NCBI GenBank assembly: GCA_016703425.1
Contig: JADJCA010000007.1
Span: 496,001-560,000, forward strand
Direction of reading: 5' to 3'
Source: Myxococcales bacterium
Lineage (GTDB): Bacteria; Myxococcota_A; Polyangia; Polyangiales; Polyangiaceae
Length of the DNA: 64,000 nt
Shown here: positions 36,017-47,549 of the stretch, piece after piece
Layout of the letters: each line of letters begins with the position of its first letter
How positions within the stretch are numbered: the first letter of the stretch is position 1
Program-made: the position numbers and the translations under genes
The notes under the pieces: model-generated
Seen by the model: the letters and a program-made list of their open reading frames with translations, nothing else
The model's database searches: none
Told to the model about the DNA's origin: nothing

Positions 36017-37858
36017 CTACGGCGTGCGCTTGATGTCGAAGGAGCGCACGGTGGCGCCCTCGCCCGTGCCCTTCAAGCCGAGGACGACCCGTCCGCGAGC
36101 GAGCTCAGGCACCTCGCACGTGACGGCAGCGCCGCTCTCGGCGCGCTGCTCGACGCGCGCGCCGCGCCGCGCGACGACGAGCGTGGTTCCCACAGGGCGC
36201 GGGCTCGGGCACGGGTCTCCCCCGAGCTCCTTCTCGAGGCCGCCCTCGCTGCGTAGCACCAGGTGCGGCATAGCTCCTTCGGTGATCGTGATTTCCGCTT
36301 CAAACGCGGCGTAGGTCGCGTCGGCGACGACGACGCGTGCGCCTTGTGGCACCGTGAGGCCGCGATCGGCGTCAAAGCGGAGCGAGCTGGCGGTCGTGGG
36401 AGACACGAGCCGATCGGGCGCCATGGGCGAAGGATCGCTGCCGGCCAAGAGCGGTCGCACTTCCGAGCTGTACGGCCCGCGAAGCGGATCGACCCTGAGG
36501 CCCGTGAGGCGAGGGCCGTCGGTCCACAGCAGCAGGCTCGGATCACCCGTGGCGATGACGCTTCCGGCGACCGGCCCGGTCGTCGCGCTTAGCGCGAGCG
36601 GCGCGAAGGCGCCCTCCCACGGCCGGAAGCGGAGCCACCGATCGCCGGTCCACAGAATGGGGGCCCCGGCGGCCGCCTCGAAGAGCGCGACGCGCGTGAC
36701 GTTGCCCAACACCGACGGAGCCGTCTCGGTCTCGCCTTCGGCGGAGATGAACACGACGCTCGCGCCGCTCAGCGGCGGCGCCTGTGTGGTGACGACCAGA
36801 GCGCCGCCGGCCGGGAGCGCGACGAGACCCTGCTCGTTGCCGACGTCGATCTCTTTCGGCGGATGCGCTGCCAACGTGGCGTCGCGCGTGAACCACTCGA
36901 GCTTGCGCACGGGAACGCCATTTTCATCGAAGCCGCCGGCCACGAGGATCTCGCCGTTGGCCAAGCGCAGCGCGCGCGGAAACCGTCGCGGCGACGAGAG
37001 CGACGCGAGGCCCGCGGTCCGCGCCCGGCCCGCCTTCGCGTCCACGAGCTCGAGCGACGTGATGAGCGAGCGGCTGCCGATGCCTCCTACGAGCAGCACC
37101 TCCCCTGTCGAGAGCGCTACGGCGGCGTGGTCGGCGCGCGGTTGGCCGAGGGGAATGACGGCGTCGAAGCGCCGCCCCGCGGCGTCGGCCAACGTGAGGC
37201 GCTCGGCGCTGTCGAGCAAACTTCCGTCGGAGCGCGTGCCGCCGGTGACGAGGACACCGCCGGGAAACGCGGCGGCAGCGGCGCGCGCGCGCTGCGTTCG
37301 CAGATCGCCATCCACCGGCAGCGCCTCGAGGGCGCCCGTTCGCAGGTCCGCGAGGAACGATTGGGGTGTGCGCTCACGCTCCGTGCCGCCGCTCACCAGA
37401 GCGAACTCACCGGCGACCGTTAGCTGGTGTCCGGTGCGCTCAGGGGCGCCGATGGTCCCCGTCAGCGCGCACGGCGAACCTTCGGGCCACGCGAGAAGAT
37501 CGATAGGCCCCGCCGCTGGCACGAGCCCGAGTCCACGAAAGCGCCGTTCGCCGGCCGCCAAGTCGAGCTCCAGTTGCCTCGTGTTGACAGGCAAAGCGTC
37601 GAGCCGCGCGGCGCTCTCACGAAAGACTTGGTACGGCGAGGCCGCGCTTTGCTGAAAGTCGCCAAAGGGATAGAGGAGGGCGTACGCGTTGGGCGGGACG
37701 GGACACGCGAGGGGCACGTGGAGCGTCACGCTGCGCTCGTCGATGTCGGCCTCCGGCGCACACGACGCGGCGACGAGCGCGAGGGCTGAAACGGCCAGAG
37801 CGGCCGCGACGAGCGGTCCGCGAGGCTGAGCCGGAAAGGTACGGTACGCGAAAGACAC
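36017..37858 (-). CDS. Kelch-like lipoprotein
   Basis: 613 residues from the GTG at 37858. Signal peptide with lipobox VAASC (near residue 31). Residues 130-420 contain kelch-type repeats, for example FPGGVLVTGGTRSDGS, LSTGEVLLVGGIGSRS and LANGEILVAGGFDENG, each with GG and spaced about 50 residues, forming a propeller. The C-terminal 150 residues are a beta-rich domain with one disulfide-like Cys pair. Surface or periplasmic, unknown ligand. Divergent from the PEGA kinase (46-base gap), so the two may share control. Confidence 0.8.
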   Translation of the reverse strand: MSFAYRTFPAQPRGPLVAAALAVSALALVAASCAPEADIDERSVTLHVPLACPVPPNAYALLYPFGDFQQSAASPYQVFRESAARLDALPVNTRQLELDLAAGERRFRGLGLVPAAGPIDLLAWPEGSPCALTGTIGAPERTGHQLTVAGEFALVSGGTERERTPQSFLADLRTGALEALPVDGDLRTQRARAAAAAFPGGVLVTGGTRSDGSLLDSAERLTLADAAGRRFDAVIPLGQPRADHAAVALSTGEVLLVGGIGSRSLITSLELVDAKAGRARTAGLASLSSPRRFPRALRLANGEILVAGGFDENGVPVRKLEWFTRDATLAAHPPKEIDVGNEQGLVALPAGGALVVTTQAPPLSGASVVFISAEGETETAPSVLGNVTRVALFEAAAGAPILWTGDRWLRFRPWEGAFAPLALSATTGPVAGSVIATGDPSLLLWTDGPRLTGLRVDPLRGPYSSEVRPLLAGSDPSPMAPDRLVSPTTASSLRFDADRGLTVPQGARVVVADATYAAFEAEITITEGAMPHLVLRSEGGLEKELGGDPCPSPRPVGTTLVVARRGARVEQRAESGAAVTCEVPELARGRVVLGLKGTGEGATVRSFDIKRTP

Positions 37859-37904
37859 TGGTAGAATCCCCGAGCCGACAAGGCGGCGCTGCCGATCCCC
37901 GCGA

Positions 37905-39606
<1,702 letters not shown>

Positions 39607-39692
39607 CGCTTAGCTAGCCGCGACCGGCGACCGGCGACCGCGCCGTCGAGATCGAACATCTCGCCGACATCCTGCTATGGTCGCGCCGCCCG

Positions 39693-41315
39693 ATGATTCG
39701 CCTCGACGCCGTATCGCGCCAGCACGCCCACCAGATCCTCTTCCTCGACGCCTCTTTCGCCTTGTTTCGCGGCGAAAAGGTCGGTCTGGTGGGGCCCAAC
39801 GGTTGCGGCAAATCGACGATCTTTCGCCTCATTGTGAAGGAGGAAGATCCCGACGCCGGCCAGGTCATCATCGATCGCGGCACAACCATCGGCTACTTCA
39901 GCCAGGACGCGGCCGAGATGGAGGGCAAGAACGTCGTCGGCGCCACGCTCGACGGTGCCGGCGCCGTCTCCGAGGTTGGCGCGCGCCTCCGCGACCTCGA
40001 GGCGCAGCTCGCCGACCCGGCCTACGCCGATCAAATGGAGCGCGTCATCGAGGAGTTCGGTGAGGCGCAGGCGCGCTTCGAAGAGCTCGGCGGCTACGCC
40101 CTCGATGCGAGGGCTCGCGAGATCTTGGCGGGCCTCGGCTTCTCGCAGGAGATGATGGACGGCAGCGTCGAAGCGCTCTCCGGCGGTTGGCGCATGCGCG
40201 TAGCGCTCGCGCGCATCCTCCTCATGAAGCCCGACGTCATGCTCCTCGACGAGCCCACGAACCACTTGGACATCGAGTCCATCCTTTGGCTCGAGCAGTT
40301 CTTGAAGGGCTACGACGGCGCGCTCATCATGACGGCCCACGATCGCGAGTTCATGAACCGCGTCGTGAACAAGATCGTCGAGATCAACGGCGGCGAGCTC
40401 TCGGTCTTCACCGGCGACTACGAGTTCTACGTGAAGCAGCGCGCGGTCCTCGACGCGCAAGCCGAGAGCGAGTTCGCGCGGCAACAGGCCATGCTCGCCA
40501 AGGAAGAAGCGTTCATCGCGCGCTTCAAGGCCCGCGCGAGCCACGCGGCGCAGGTGCAGTCCCGCGTGAAGAAGCTCGACAAGATCGAGCGCCTCGAGCC
40601 GCCGAAACGTCGCCGCAAGTTGCGCTTTGATTTTCCCGAGGTCACGCGCTCCGGCGAAGACGTCGCCCGCCTCGAGGGCGTCAAGAAGCGTTACGGGAGC
40701 AAGGTCATCTACGACGGCTTCGATCTCCTGCTCCGAAGGCAAGAGCGCTGGTGCGTCATGGGCGTCAACGGCGCAGGCAAGTCGACGCTCCTCAAGCTCA
40801 TCGCCGGCAGCGTCACGCCTGACGACGGCCGGGTCGTCGTCGGCGGCAGCGTGAAGCTGGGCTACTTCGCGCAGCACGCGATGGAGCTCTTGGACAAAGA
40901 CTCGACGGTCTGGGAGCAGCTCATTTCGCGCCACCCGAAGGCCTCGATCGGCTCGCTTCGCACCCTCGCTGGCGTCTTTGGGTTCTCCGGCGACGACATC
41001 GAGAAGCCCTGCCGCATCCTCTCCGGTGGCGAGAAGGCGCGGCTGGTCCTTGCGCAGATGCTCTTCGACCCGCCCAACTTCCTCGTCCTCGACGAGCCCA
41101 CGAACCATCTCGACATGGACACGAAAGACGTCCTGCTCGAAGCGCTCTCGAACTATCAAGGGACGATGCTCTTCGTCTCCCACGACCGTCACTTCCTGAG
41201 GGCCCTGTCGAACCGCGTGCTCGAGCTCAGCGACGACGGCATTCATCAATACGGCGGCGGCTACTCGGAGTACGTGGCCCAGACCGGCTACGAAGCTCCC
41301 GGGGTGCGCTCGTGA
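39693..41315 (+). CDS. ABC-F family ATP-binding protein (ribosome-associated ATPase)
   Basis: 540 residues with two ABC ATPase domains and no membrane segment. Walker A motifs GPNGCGKST (about residue 34) and GVNGAGKST (about 358), ABC signatures LSGGWRMRVALAR and LSGGEKARLVLAQ, Walker B with LLDEPTNHLD (about 180) and LVLDEPTNHLD (about 465). A charged linker near residues 240-330 (RVKKLDKIERLEPPKRRRKL) is the PtIM region that reaches into the ribosomal E site in EttA/YbiT-type proteins. Probably translational. Confidence 0.92.
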   Translation: MIRLDAVSRQHAHQILFLDASFALFRGEKVGLVGPNGCGKSTIFRLIVKEEDPDAGQVIIDRGTTIGYFSQDAAEMEGKNVVGATLDGAGAVSEVGARLRDLEAQLADPAYADQMERVIEEFGEAQARFEELGGYALDARAREILAGLGFSQEMMDGSVEALSGGWRMRVALARILLMKPDVMLLDEPTNHLDIESILWLEQFLKGYDGALIMTAHDREFMNRVVNKIVEINGGELSVFTGDYEFYVKQRAVLDAQAESEFARQQAMLAKEEAFIARFKARASHAAQVQSRVKKLDKIERLEPPKRRRKLRFDFPEVTRSGEDVARLEGVKKRYGSKVIYDGFDLLLRRQERWCVMGVNGAGKSTLLKLIAGSVTPDDGRVVVGGSVKLGYFAQHAMELLDKDSTVWEQLISRHPKASIGSLRTLAGVFGFSGDDIEKPCRILSGGEKARLVLAQMLFDPPNFLVLDEPTNHLDMDTKDVLLEALSNYQGTMLFVSHDRHFLRALSNRVLELSDDGIHQYGGGYSEYVAQTGYEAPGVRS

Positions 41316-41836
41316 GGGGGCGCGAACTGCGCACCTTCGCTTTCGTAGCGGTGCTCGCCGGCTGCGGAGCTCCCGCCGCCACAGGCCACGACCCGGCGGC
41401 CCCTGTCGCAGCGACCGCGCCCAAAGGCGAGCCGCTCACGGCCGAGGCGGCGCGCGCCAAGTGGAGCAGCCTCGTCGCCGAGGAGACCGAGGTCGTGCAC
41501 GCCATCGACGAGATGGCAGGCCTGCCGCCCGATGCGCGCATGAAGCGGCTCTCTCGCGCGCGCGACGGCGCGGGCTTCTTGAGCGGCGGTCTCGGTGCGA
41601 TGAACGTGCCCAGTGAGCTTGGCGCGTGCCACACGATGGCGCTCGAAGGGGCCCGAGCGCTCAAGATTGCCCTGGATGGCATCAACGACGTGTGGATGGG
41701 GCGCGTCCAGGCCGATCGGGCCGCGTCGGCCAAGCTCGCCGAGGCCATTTGTTTGGGCGCCGGACGAATGGCCGCCGGACGGACGAGCTGCGCCGTGCCG
41801 GGATCGGTGCCTGCGCCACTGGCCTGCACGCCGTAG
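41312..41836 (+). CDS. Lipoprotein of unknown function
   Basis: 174 residues from the GTG at 41312, overlapping the ABC-F stop by four bases. Signal peptide with lipobox VLAGC (near residue 18). The mature region is mostly helical (about 150 residues) with four cysteines. No family recognised. The following 191 bases hold no gene I can support. Confidence 0.6.
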   Translation: MRGRELRTFAFVAVLAGCGAPAATGHDPAAPVAATAPKGEPLTAEAARAKWSSLVAEETEVVHAIDEMAGLPPDARMKRLSRARDGAGFLSGGLGAMNVPSELGACHTMALEGARALKIALDGINDVWMGRVQADRAASAKLAEAICLGAGRMAAGRTSCAVPGSVPAPLACTP

Positions 41837-42027
41837 CCAACGCCCGCGCGTTGCTTCACGGCAGCAAAAAACCGGTACCACCAGAACTTTCGGCCGTGGG
41901 CGCGCAAATCGACACGTGGGCGTTTCCGAATCGTTGCCGAGCAGGAGCCGCGTGCTACCCGGTCGTCGTCGCCTGCGCCGCGGAGCCCCCCCAACTCGCG
42001 CCTCCGGCAAAAGGAAGGTCCTCCACC

Positions 42028-42255
42028 ATGAATACGATCAAGCTCTCCCTCATCTCTCTCTTCGCGCTCTCGGCTCTCACCGGCTGTGCGGAGATCATGG
42101 GCTCCATTCAGACGCCGGCCGTCGGCACCACCACGACCACGAGCGCGCTCGTTTGCCCCGAAGGCTACGCCGTCGATGCCGATGGCAAGACGTGCGTCGT
42201 GTCGTCGGCGCGCGAGACGGAAGCCGCCGTCGACGAGTCCGCCAACTTCCCCTGA
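42028..42255 (+). CDS. Small lipoprotein
   Basis: 75 residues. A clear signal peptide with lipobox ALTGC (near residue 19), then a Thr-rich stretch and a short Cys-containing domain (LVCPEGYAVDADGKTCVV). AAGGAAGG-like bases precede the ATG by about 11 bases. Single gene in the gap between the ABC-F operon and the convergent cytochrome operon. Confidence 0.65.
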   Translation: MNTIKLSLISLFALSALTGCAEIMGSIQTPAVGTTTTTSALVCPEGYAVDADGKTCVVSSARETEAAVDESANFP

Positions 42256-42343
42256 GCCAGAGCTCGCTGAGCCGTCGCGTCCTCGCGGCCCCGAGAGTCG
42301 GTCATCGCAAGTTGGCCGGCTCTCTCGCTTTTGTGGAGGCGCG

Positions 42344-43483
42344 CTACTCGAGCCCGACCCACGTCATCAGTCGCATCCGGTCGGCGTCGGTCATGGAATG
42401 GCCGGCCGGGGGCATGCTCCGCGAGGAAAGGGCGAGCGCGACCTCTTCCGCGTGTTGGCGAAGCCGCTCCGGCGTCGAGAGGTCCAAGCCGCCGCGACCG
42501 CCGCTTCGGTGACACTCGCCGCATCGCGCCGCGACGATCGACTGAATGTCGGCGGGCCAGGCCCCTTCGAGAACGAGGCGATGGGCCCGCGCCGACGCGA
42601 GCGCCCAGACCTCGCCGCCTCGAACGGCAACGTTCGACACGCTCCCGAAGCCGAGGTCCCGGCTGACACGAACGCCAGCGTCGTCGAGCGCCCCGACGCG
42701 CGGCCCCTCGGCGAACCAGAGCCGCTCTCCGGAGGTCGCGAGCGCGCCGATGGATTCGGACGCCACGTATCGAAGCGTCAAGACGCCGGAGCCGTTCTCC
42801 AGATAGATGGCTCGGTCCGTCGCGCAAGCGACGGTTCCCGTGGCGGTGACGGCGACGTGGCGCACGTCAACGAGCGGAAACCACCGCGTTCGGCTCGAGC
42901 TGAGCTCGAACGCGACAACGCCCTCTGGGCTTTGAAGGGCGACGACGCCGGCTGCGCTCGCCCCTGCGACGGCGGTGCCCGACAGGGCCGCGCGACGTAC
43001 GCGGTCGCGGGAGACCACCTGGAGCCCATCCTCCGTCAGAACCGCGAGGCTGTCGCCGGCGCTCGTCAGGGCGACGGCCCGGCCCGACACCCCGAGGCGA
43101 GCGTTCATCGGTTCGAGGCCGCCGCCAGGGCGGAGCCGCTGGATCGCGCCGGATGCGTCAACGGCGAGCGCCCAACGCCCGGTGCCGTCGAGCGCGTTCA
43201 TCTCCGTCACCGAGCGCCACGACGGAGCCTCGCTGCGAGGGTCGCGAGGGCCAAGCTCGCCGACCGAGTCGGCGGCCAGCGCGCGGAAGGCGCCGCTCCG
43301 CTCCAAGAGGTAAGGGCCACGACGGCCCACGAAGAGCGCGTCGACTCCGAGGTGCGGCGGCTCTTTTGTGTCGAGCACCACGGGCAACGCCAGCGATGCC
43401 TTCACAGTGGGCGCCGACGCGGGCGCGCCGCCACAAGCGAAGAGTGTGTCAACTGCGAAGGAGCTCACGCATGAGCTCACCAT
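42344..43483 (-). CDS. Beta-propeller protein with C-terminal cytochrome c domain
   Basis: 379 residues if the ATG at 43483 is used; the start is uncertain and overlaps the end of the upstream gene. The N-terminus is a poor signal with a possible lipobox TLFAC. Residues 60-300 have propeller-like repeats, and near residue 320 the motif CGECH binds one c-type haem, followed by a Met-containing ending (SSRSMPPAGHSMTD). Domain order suggests a surface or periplasmic electron-transfer protein. It is the last gene of a four-gene operon. Confidence 0.72.
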   Translation of the reverse strand: MVSSCVSSFAVDTLFACGGAPASAPTVKASLALPVVLDTKEPPHLGVDALFVGRRGPYLLERSGAFRALAADSVGELGPRDPRSEAPSWRSVTEMNALDGTGRWALAVDASGAIQRLRPGGGLEPMNARLGVSGRAVALTSAGDSLAVLTEDGLQVVSRDRVRRAALSGTAVAGASAAGVVALQSPEGVVAFELSSSRTRWFPLVDVRHVAVTATGTVACATDRAIYLENGSGVLTLRYVASESIGALATSGERLWFAEGPRVGALDDAGVRVSRDLGFGSVSNVAVRGGEVWALASARAHRLVLEGAWPADIQSIVAARCGECHRSGGRGGLDLSTPERLRQHAEEVALALSSRSMPPAGHSMTDADRMRLMTWVGLE

Positions 43484-44786
43484 CGCGCACGTGGGGCGCC
43501 GGATCGACGCCGACCGCGTGGAGGAACGTCGCCAAGACATCGGGCGGCGTCACGGCGCGCTCCCCCAGCGCGAAGCGGCGCGTCGCGATCGGCAAGAGCT
43601 CCCCCGGGTCGGTGCGCCCGGCCACGAGTCCGCCGCGGAAGCGCGGCGAGAGCAGTACCATGGAGTTGTTCGGGTAGTGATCCCGTCCACCGTTGAGGTT
43701 GAGCTGCGGCGTGCGACAGAACTCGCTGAACACGAGCACGTGCACGTGGTCGGCGAGTTTGTGCCCGCTAACGGTCGGATGGGCCACGTCGTCAAACACG
43801 CGAACCATCGCCGTCACGAGCTGGAAGAGATCCTGAAGCGCGGCCCCGTGTTGCCGGTAGTTCGACGCGTGCGTGTCGAAGCCGCCCAAGGAGAACGCGA
43901 CCACTCGCGCGATGTCGCGGCGCACGGCCTCGATCGCGAAGGCGGCGCTCTGCGTCGCCGGCCCGGCGCGTCCAGTCCAGGGAAGACTCGGATAAGCCTT
44001 CCGGAGCGCCGCGTTGCCAAAGAGACCGCCGACGCCCTCGCGCGAGAGGCGAGCGAGCGCCCCGAACTGCGCCGACATGGCGACACTTCGCTGCGGGTAC
44101 GTGGAGAGCCGAGCCGTCCGCGTGGCTTCCGCCTCCAAGAGCCTCGCGACGTCGGCGCGGTCGTCCGCGTTGGTGGTGTGGTCGGAGCGCGTCAGCGCCG
44201 CGCCGAGTCCGTCGATGTTCGCCGTCTCGATGGGAATCGCGTGGGGCCCGAGGCGTTGGCCAACAAATGACGACGGGAACGCCACCGACACGACCGGCAA
44301 CATCTGCGTCGGTCCGAAGGCGTCGGCGAGCACGGCGTCGAGGCTCGACGCCACAGGGCGGCCCCCCACGAGGTGGCGCCCGCTGATCGCGAAGGCTGCA
44401 CCGTCGGGATGGGCGACGGTGCTCATGGCGACGCCGTTCAGAATCGTGACGCGATCGAAGATGTCCAGGAGGTCCCCGATGCCTGGCCCGAAGGCGACGT
44501 CGCGCCCCTTCGGGATGACGGGACGAAAGCTCTTGTCGACGCCCGCCGCGGAGCCATCGGCCCAAAGGCGCAGGCCGCGGACGTCTTGGTTCGCGGTCGT
44601 CGCGGGCATCATCGCGCCGACGGCTTCGAAGCGTGGATCCGCAAAGAGCGTGACGTCCCAGCCACCCTGGGCGTGGATCAGGACGAAATACTCCGTCGAA
44701 GAGGCGCGCCCCGGCGCCGCTTGCGCCATCGCGGCCGCGAGCGGTGACGCCAAGGCGCCAGCGATCAATGCGCGTCGTCCGATCAT
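43449..44786 (-). CDS. DUF1501 family protein with Tat signal
   Basis: 445 residues from the ATG at 44786. The twin-arginine signal IGRRALIAGALASP precedes an AQA cleavage-like site, so export folded is likely. The DUF1501 core includes VFSLGGFDTHASN-type sequence (SLGGFDTHASNYRQHG), FSEFCRTPQLNLNGGRDHYP (family SEFxRTP...GRDH) and a late VTPPDVLATFLHAVGVDP. The alkaline-phosphatase-like fold and metal-binding Asp/His suggest a hydrolase, but the function of DUF1501 is unknown. It sits between a lipoprotein and a cytochrome gene in one transcript. Confidence 0.85.
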   Translation of the reverse strand: MIGRRALIAGALASPLAAAMAQAAPGRASSTEYFVLIHAQGGWDVTLFADPRFEAVGAMMPATTANQDVRGLRLWADGSAAGVDKSFRPVIPKGRDVAFGPGIGDLLDIFDRVTILNGVAMSTVAHPDGAAFAISGRHLVGGRPVASSLDAVLADAFGPTQMLPVVSVAFPSSFVGQRLGPHAIPIETANIDGLGAALTRSDHTTNADDRADVARLLEAEATRTARLSTYPQRSVAMSAQFGALARLSREGVGGLFGNAALRKAYPSLPWTGRAGPATQSAAFAIEAVRRDIARVVAFSLGGFDTHASNYRQHGAALQDLFQLVTAMVRVFDDVAHPTVSGHKLADHVHVLVFSEFCRTPQLNLNGGRDHYPNNSMVLLSPRFRGGLVAGRTDPGELLPIATRRFALGERAVTPPDVLATFLHAVGVDPAPHVRDGELMRELLRS

Positions 44787-44793
44787 GGGCACC

Positions 44794-45516
44794 TCAATAG
44801 TGATGAAACTCGGGGTGCCGCACCAGCCCCTGGCACACCGCCGACCACGCGGACACGTGCGGCGCTTGCCCCTGCTTCAGGGCCACGTGACGCGACTCGA
44901 CCTTCTTGTAGACGGCGAAGAATTCGTGGAGCCGTTCGGGCGGGGCCAAGCGCATGGGGTAGCCCAAAAACGTGCGGTGGAGCACGTCGAAGCGAGGACC
45001 GAAGTCGGCCTCCGAGAGGGGCGCCGGCCTCGGTTCGAAGGCGAAGACCGTTCGCGGCTCCACGAACGCGAGGCCGCGCGCCGCGGGCGGCAGGGGCTTC
45101 GGCGAACGGCTGTAGAGGTCGCGGCCCGCGGCGCGATCGCACAGGATGACGCCGAGCCGCTCGAAGGCCGCCGCCATGATGGTGTTGGTCTGCGTCGCGC
45201 GCCCGAGATCGCGCGCGTAGTCGGGCAGCCCGAGCGCCGCGAGGTGCTGGTCCCAACCGAAATACGCGCCGCGACGCGCCGCCTCGTCGTAGGGCGCGCG
45301 GACCTCGGGCAGCATGAGGTCGCCGAAGATCTGGGTGTACGAATGGATGAGCACCTCGGCCGGCACGAGCCTCGTCTCGCGCGCCACGAACGACTCGCGC
45401 GGGGCCTCCGCGATAGCTGGCGGTGGCAGCGCCCGCGGCGCGACGACCTCCGGTGGCGACGCCTGGCATGAGGCGAGCGCGAGCACCAACAACGACGCGG
45501 CCACTCGCGCGCTCAT
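44794..45516 (-). CDS. Lipoprotein of the cytochrome-like operon
   Basis: 240 residues. Signal peptide with lipobox LALASC (near residue 17), a Pro-rich linker and a domain of about 190 residues without a CxxCH. The ATG overlaps the upstream stop (ATGA). The domain has conserved-looking aromatic and Asp/His positions but I recognise no family; it could be a partner subunit of the DUF1549/DUF1588-like protein. Confidence 0.7.
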   Translation of the reverse strand: MSARVAASLLVLALASCQASPPEVVAPRALPPPAIAEAPRESFVARETRLVPAEVLIHSYTQIFGDLMLPEVRAPYDEAARRGAYFGWDQHLAALGLPDYARDLGRATQTNTIMAAAFERLGVILCDRAAGRDLYSRSPKPLPPAARGLAFVEPRTVFAFEPRPAPLSEADFGPRFDVLHRTFLGYPMRLAPPERLHEFFAVYKKVESRHVALKQGQAPHVSAWSAVCQGLVRHPEFHHY

Positions 45517-47486
45517 GGGCCCGCGTCTCCCATCGGCGGATGAACAAAGGTACTCCCCGTCGCCGAGGGTCGCGATGCGCCGAGCTGCGCGCGCGCGTAC
45601 GCGGCGTCGAGGACGATGGCTCGCACAAGGGGACGCATGCGGTAGCCGCTCTCGGCGAAGCGAGCGAGGAGCCGCGCGCGCAGCTCGCCGTCGTCAGCGT
45701 CAAGCGGCCGACCGAGGAGCGACGACGCGACCCTGTCGAGCGCGCAGCCTACGTAGTCGGGCGAGGCGGCGAGCTCGGCGCCAAGCGCCACGGGCCCCGC
45801 TTCCGTGTGGTCGCGAGAGGCGTATGCGCCGCGGAGGAGGCCGCGGTCGCCGTTCGAAAACGACGGGTCGTAAAACGTCGTGCAGGCCGGCGACATGCGA
45901 CCGCCGACGACCTTGCACGTCGGGTTCTCGGCAGGAAGGGAGAGGAAGGTCGACGAGCCCTCCTTGATGCGCGTGAAGTAGGCCGCGAGCGGCTCGAGGG
46001 TCGTGTGGCAGCTCGCGCAACCGGGCCGCGTCATGAGGTCAGGGTCCTTGCTCGGCGCGGCGTTCGACGTGTCCGCGATGAAGTTCTTGCAGAGCAGGCC
46101 CGTATGGATCGCCGCGGCGCGCGCTCGGCGCGACGTGAACTTCTGGAGGAACGCCGGCGTCGTGAGGAGGCCAGCGGCGCGCGGTCCGCGGTCCTTCACG
46201 AACACCCAAGGAGCCGCCTCATGGGGCATCAAGTCAGGGATAGCGTCGGGCAAGACGAGCGGCGTCGATTCGAACGGCATCCCAAGAGGACGCTCTCCCT
46301 CGCAACAGGCCGCCGGCTCGACGTAGCGATAGAACTGAGCGAGAGGTCCGTTGACGAAGGTGTAGCGGCCCGTCACAAGCTCCCGGACGTCGCGATCTTG
46401 CCCGTAGACGTAGTCGAGCAGCTTCAGCGCCTCGTTGTGCCACCACCATATTTGGTAGTTCGTCAGCTTGTTGGGTCCCGGCGGATACGCGCCTTCAAGC
46501 CCCACAGGATCGCGAGCCGGCACCTTGAACATCGGCGAATAGTCGATGAACTGCGGGAGGCATCGCTCGAGGCCCACGCCACAACCGCAGTCAACGCTGG
46601 CGCGGAGGGCGAGCTGCGTCGAACACGCGATCGGTTGGCCTCGATTCGCCCCTGCCCACGCGTCGTCGTAGGGCGGCGGTGTTGTGCGCTCGGGCGCCCG
46701 CGGCGGCAGAGGCTTCTTGCCGTAGCGCTCCGAGACCCAAAGCTTCCCCTCCCCGTTGCTCTGCGCCTCCTCTCGGCAAACCCTCACGCTCACCAGCTCG
46801 GTCTCTCCGTCGGGTTCGACGGTGAGCTCTTTCACGGGATAGAACCCGCGCGCCGGCGACCATGCCTTGCCGAGCCGCTCGGAAGGCTGCGGCGTCCGGT
46901 AGTCGCGGTAGAGCCACCACGGCTTGACGAGCACCGTCGCCCCGTCGAGCGCCGCCTGAGGCACACGTGGGAGCGTCGCCACGTCGGCCGGCGGCTTGCT
47001 CTTGTCCACACCCGATTCACCGGGCGTGAGGCAAAACTCCGCGTCCGTCGCAGCGCGCAGTCGCCGCTGGCCCTTGCGATAGAAGACCCGGGTAAGCTTG
47101 CCGTCGGGCTGCCGAACGGTCTCCGCGAAGAGCGTCGCCGGCGCGGGCGTGTAGAGCTGAAGCGGATTGGCTTCGAGGCGCAGGGCGTCCATCGTCATGC
47201 GCGTCATGCGCTCCACGTAGCCGGGCCCTCGCAGCGTCTCCTCGACGAATTGTCCCATGTCGAAGTCGCTCCGTTCGAAGCGCTCGAGGTCCGCTTGCAG
47301 TGGCATTCGACCTACGAGGTCGATGAAGAGGGCGCGATAGGTGCGGTACTCCTCGAGCGTGCGGTCCTTTTGGGGTCCCTCGGCAAGGGCAGGACGCGGC
47401 GCCACGAGGGCAAGGAGAGCCCCGAACACCGCCGCCGTCGGGCGGCCGATGCGATCGGCAAAGTTCTGCGGAAACGTGGGCCGCAT
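45513..47486 (-). CDS. Exported DUF1549/DUF1588-like protein with one c-type haem motif
   Basis: 657 residues with a signal peptide (cleavage after PRPALA). RALFIDLVGRMPLQADLERF resembles the DUF1549 planctomycete-cytochrome signature. Around residues 440-500 the DUF1588-like block LLTTPAFLQKFTSRRARAAA leads to CASCH (about residue 490), a single haem c site, and the C-terminal RPLVRAIVLDAAY stretch looks DUF1585-like. These families occur with DUF1501 proteins in Planctomycetes and Myxococcota and have no assigned function. First gene of the operon, 63 bases from the divergent kinase. Confidence 0.8.
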   Translation of the reverse strand: MRPTFPQNFADRIGRPTAAVFGALLALVAPRPALAEGPQKDRTLEEYRTYRALFIDLVGRMPLQADLERFERSDFDMGQFVEETLRGPGYVERMTRMTMDALRLEANPLQLYTPAPATLFAETVRQPDGKLTRVFYRKGQRRLRAATDAEFCLTPGESGVDKSKPPADVATLPRVPQAALDGATVLVKPWWLYRDYRTPQPSERLGKAWSPARGFYPVKELTVEPDGETELVSVRVCREEAQSNGEGKLWVSERYGKKPLPPRAPERTTPPPYDDAWAGANRGQPIACSTQLALRASVDCGCGVGLERCLPQFIDYSPMFKVPARDPVGLEGAYPPGPNKLTNYQIWWWHNEALKLLDYVYGQDRDVRELVTGRYTFVNGPLAQFYRYVEPAACCEGERPLGMPFESTPLVLPDAIPDLMPHEAAPWVFVKDRGPRAAGLLTTPAFLQKFTSRRARAAAIHTGLLCKNFIADTSNAAPSKDPDLMTRPGCASCHTTLEPLAAYFTRIKEGSSTFLSLPAENPTCKVVGGRMSPACTTFYDPSFSNGDRGLLRGAYASRDHTEAGPVALGAELAASPDYVGCALDRVASSLLGRPLDADDGELRARLLARFAESGYRMRPLVRAIVLDAAYARAQLGASRPSATGSTFVHPPMGDAGP

Positions 47487-47549
47487 GATTGGGCTCCCTT
47501 CCCTAAGCCAAGCCCAGACTCACAGCTCCCGGACTGATACGGTTGAGCG

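Noticed and set aside
41837..42027. Open frame leading into the small lipoprotein at 42028 as an N-terminal extension
   Set aside because: Third-position base use is mixed and the lipobox signal begins at 42028, so this is intergenic.
45423..47537. A long open frame on the plus strand opposite the operon
   Set aside because: It lies over strong minus-strand genes, is Arg/His-rich without any motif, and is typical of GC-rich shadow frames.
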